From: Nanobdellota archaeon
GTDB taxonomy: Archaea > Thermoproteota > Nitrososphaeria > Nitrososphaerales > Nitrosopumilaceae
Assembly (NCBI GenBank): GCA_012030815.1
Contig: JAAUVF010000088.1
Location: 1-5,061 of the forward strand
Length of the DNA: 5,061 bases
Direction of reading: 5' to 3'
The notes beneath the pieces are model-generated. The model was not told where the DNA came from. It saw only the letters and a list, made by a program, of their open reading frames with translations, and searched no databases. Position numbers and translations under genes: made by a program. This document shows positions 4,415-5,061 of the stretch, one piece after another; position 1 is the first letter of the stretch; every line of letters begins with the position of its first letter.

Positions 4415-5061
4415 GGTAATATTGTCACTGTAACAAATTTACTAATTGAAATATCTTCAATTTGAGAACCTAGTAAGACTTTGTATGTTCCAATGGCTGC
4501 ATCATCAGATGCAGAAATTATTACATCTACAGTTTTTAGAAGAATATAGTTGAAAAGAGTGAGATGCACTTGTAACATCTAAAAAGGTTGCAGAGTCAGA
4601 CAGTATCAAAGACATATTCTCAGTGATAGTACTTTGTGGAGTTATGGTTAAAGATAATGTCTTTGATTCGCCAGGGATTAGTGAGATTTCTTGTGTATCA
4701 AGTGTTACTTCAAATGGTAAAGGTACCGAAGTATCAACTACTCCAATGTTATTTTCTACCCATTCAGTAAACCAGATTTTATCTTTGTAAATAGCAAAGT
4801 CAAATACTTGGGCCAATCCACAATCAGAGCCAACTCCACAGTCACCCCACATAGGATTTTTTGATGGAATTAGATATTCAACTAGAGAGCCAGATTTTGG
4901 ATCTAAAACTGCAATACTATTTGCAGTTTGTTCGTTAAAGACTAGTTGTCCTAATGAATTAGTTTCAATCCAATACGGTCTGGATATTGGAGTTTTAATC
5001 ACTCCAGTCGAGTTTCCATATGTGGATACTTTAGGATCAGATGTTGGGATAAGATATGAAT
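4411..5061 (-). CDS. Vgb-like beta-propeller protein with C-terminal beta-sandwich, 5' partial, frameshifted at a T5 run
   Basis: The frame is open at the window edge, so GTG 5002 is not the start. It reads SYLIPTSDPKVST, then propeller blades: TPISRPYWIETN, NSIAVLDPKSGSLVEYLIP, and DFAIYKDKIWFTEWVENNIG. WFTE...NxIGxxD and EYLIP are typical of the virginiamycin B lyase (Vgb)-like/NHL-type repeats. A separate beta-rich domain follows (about EISLIPGESKTLSLTIT onward), as in extracellular proteins. The frame ends early at 4505. Removing one A from the A5 run (plus-strand T5, 4533-4537) continues as SSKTVDVIISASDDAAIGTY to ILP and TGA 4411-4413, about 215 residues within the window. It is probably exported; the signal peptide would lie outside the window. 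In archaea such proteins are usually not proven lyases, so antibiotic cleavage should not be assumed. It overlaps truD by 4 bp. Confidence 0.8.

Noticed and set aside
4505..5002. A self-contained 165-residue protein starting at GTG 5002
   Set aside because: The frame stays open with propeller-like sequence (SYLIPTSDPKVST) to the window edge, and its end is displaced by a frameshift.

Overview
The window is AT-rich, gene-dense DNA that looks archaeal. It most probably comes from a marine ammonia-oxidising thaumarchaeon (Nitrosopumilus-like Nitrososphaerota). This rests on an archaeal-type TruD, a stand-alone Lrp/AsnC RAM-domain protein, small zinc-ribbon and membrane proteins of a kind I associate with that group, and TATA-like boxes about 24-30 nt upstream of start codons with almost no Shine-Dalgarno sequences, which fits leaderless transcripts. 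The lineage call is inference from protein character; no rRNA or tRNA gene is present.

Layout. (i) 1-1105, plus strand: the 3' part of a protein with two CxxC-x17-CxxC zinc ribbons joined by a Gly/Arg/Ser-rich linker; a YwbE-family (DUF2196) protein; a 50-residue cysteine-rich protein that is easily overlooked; and a 77-residue helical protein. (ii) 1095-1576, minus strand: a roughly 160-residue protein with a C-terminal zinc ribbon, broken by a one-base shift. (iii) 1696-1928, plus strand: a small single-span membrane protein, also broken. (iv) 1931-2628, minus strand: a multi-span membrane protein, broken near its middle. (v) 2733-2933, plus strand: an intact two-span membrane protein. (vi) 2930-5061, minus strand: a 76-residue RAM-domain protein, then truD (broken once), then, overlapping truD by 4 bp and running off the window, the 3' end of a Vgb-like beta-propeller protein (also broken once).

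The dominant feature is a series of single-base reading-frame breaks. In five genes the downstream half is recovered in full, with family-like sequence, by adding or removing one base, usually in an A/T homopolymer. The first zinc-ribbon module, compared with its own second copy, has two further one-base expansions. Because nearly every break sits in or beside an A/T run and both halves stay well conserved, consensus error in the source assembly is the likeliest cause, ahead of gene decay or programmed recoding. Fragment ends should not be taken as real protein ends.

No mobile element, CRISPR array, defence system or RNA gene could be supported. Functional links are limited. The propeller gene and truD are probably co-transcribed. 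Three unrelated small cysteine-rich proteins lie within the first 1.6 kb. Most other genes are hypothetical. No stretch over 300 bases lacks a gene once the broken genes are rejoined.
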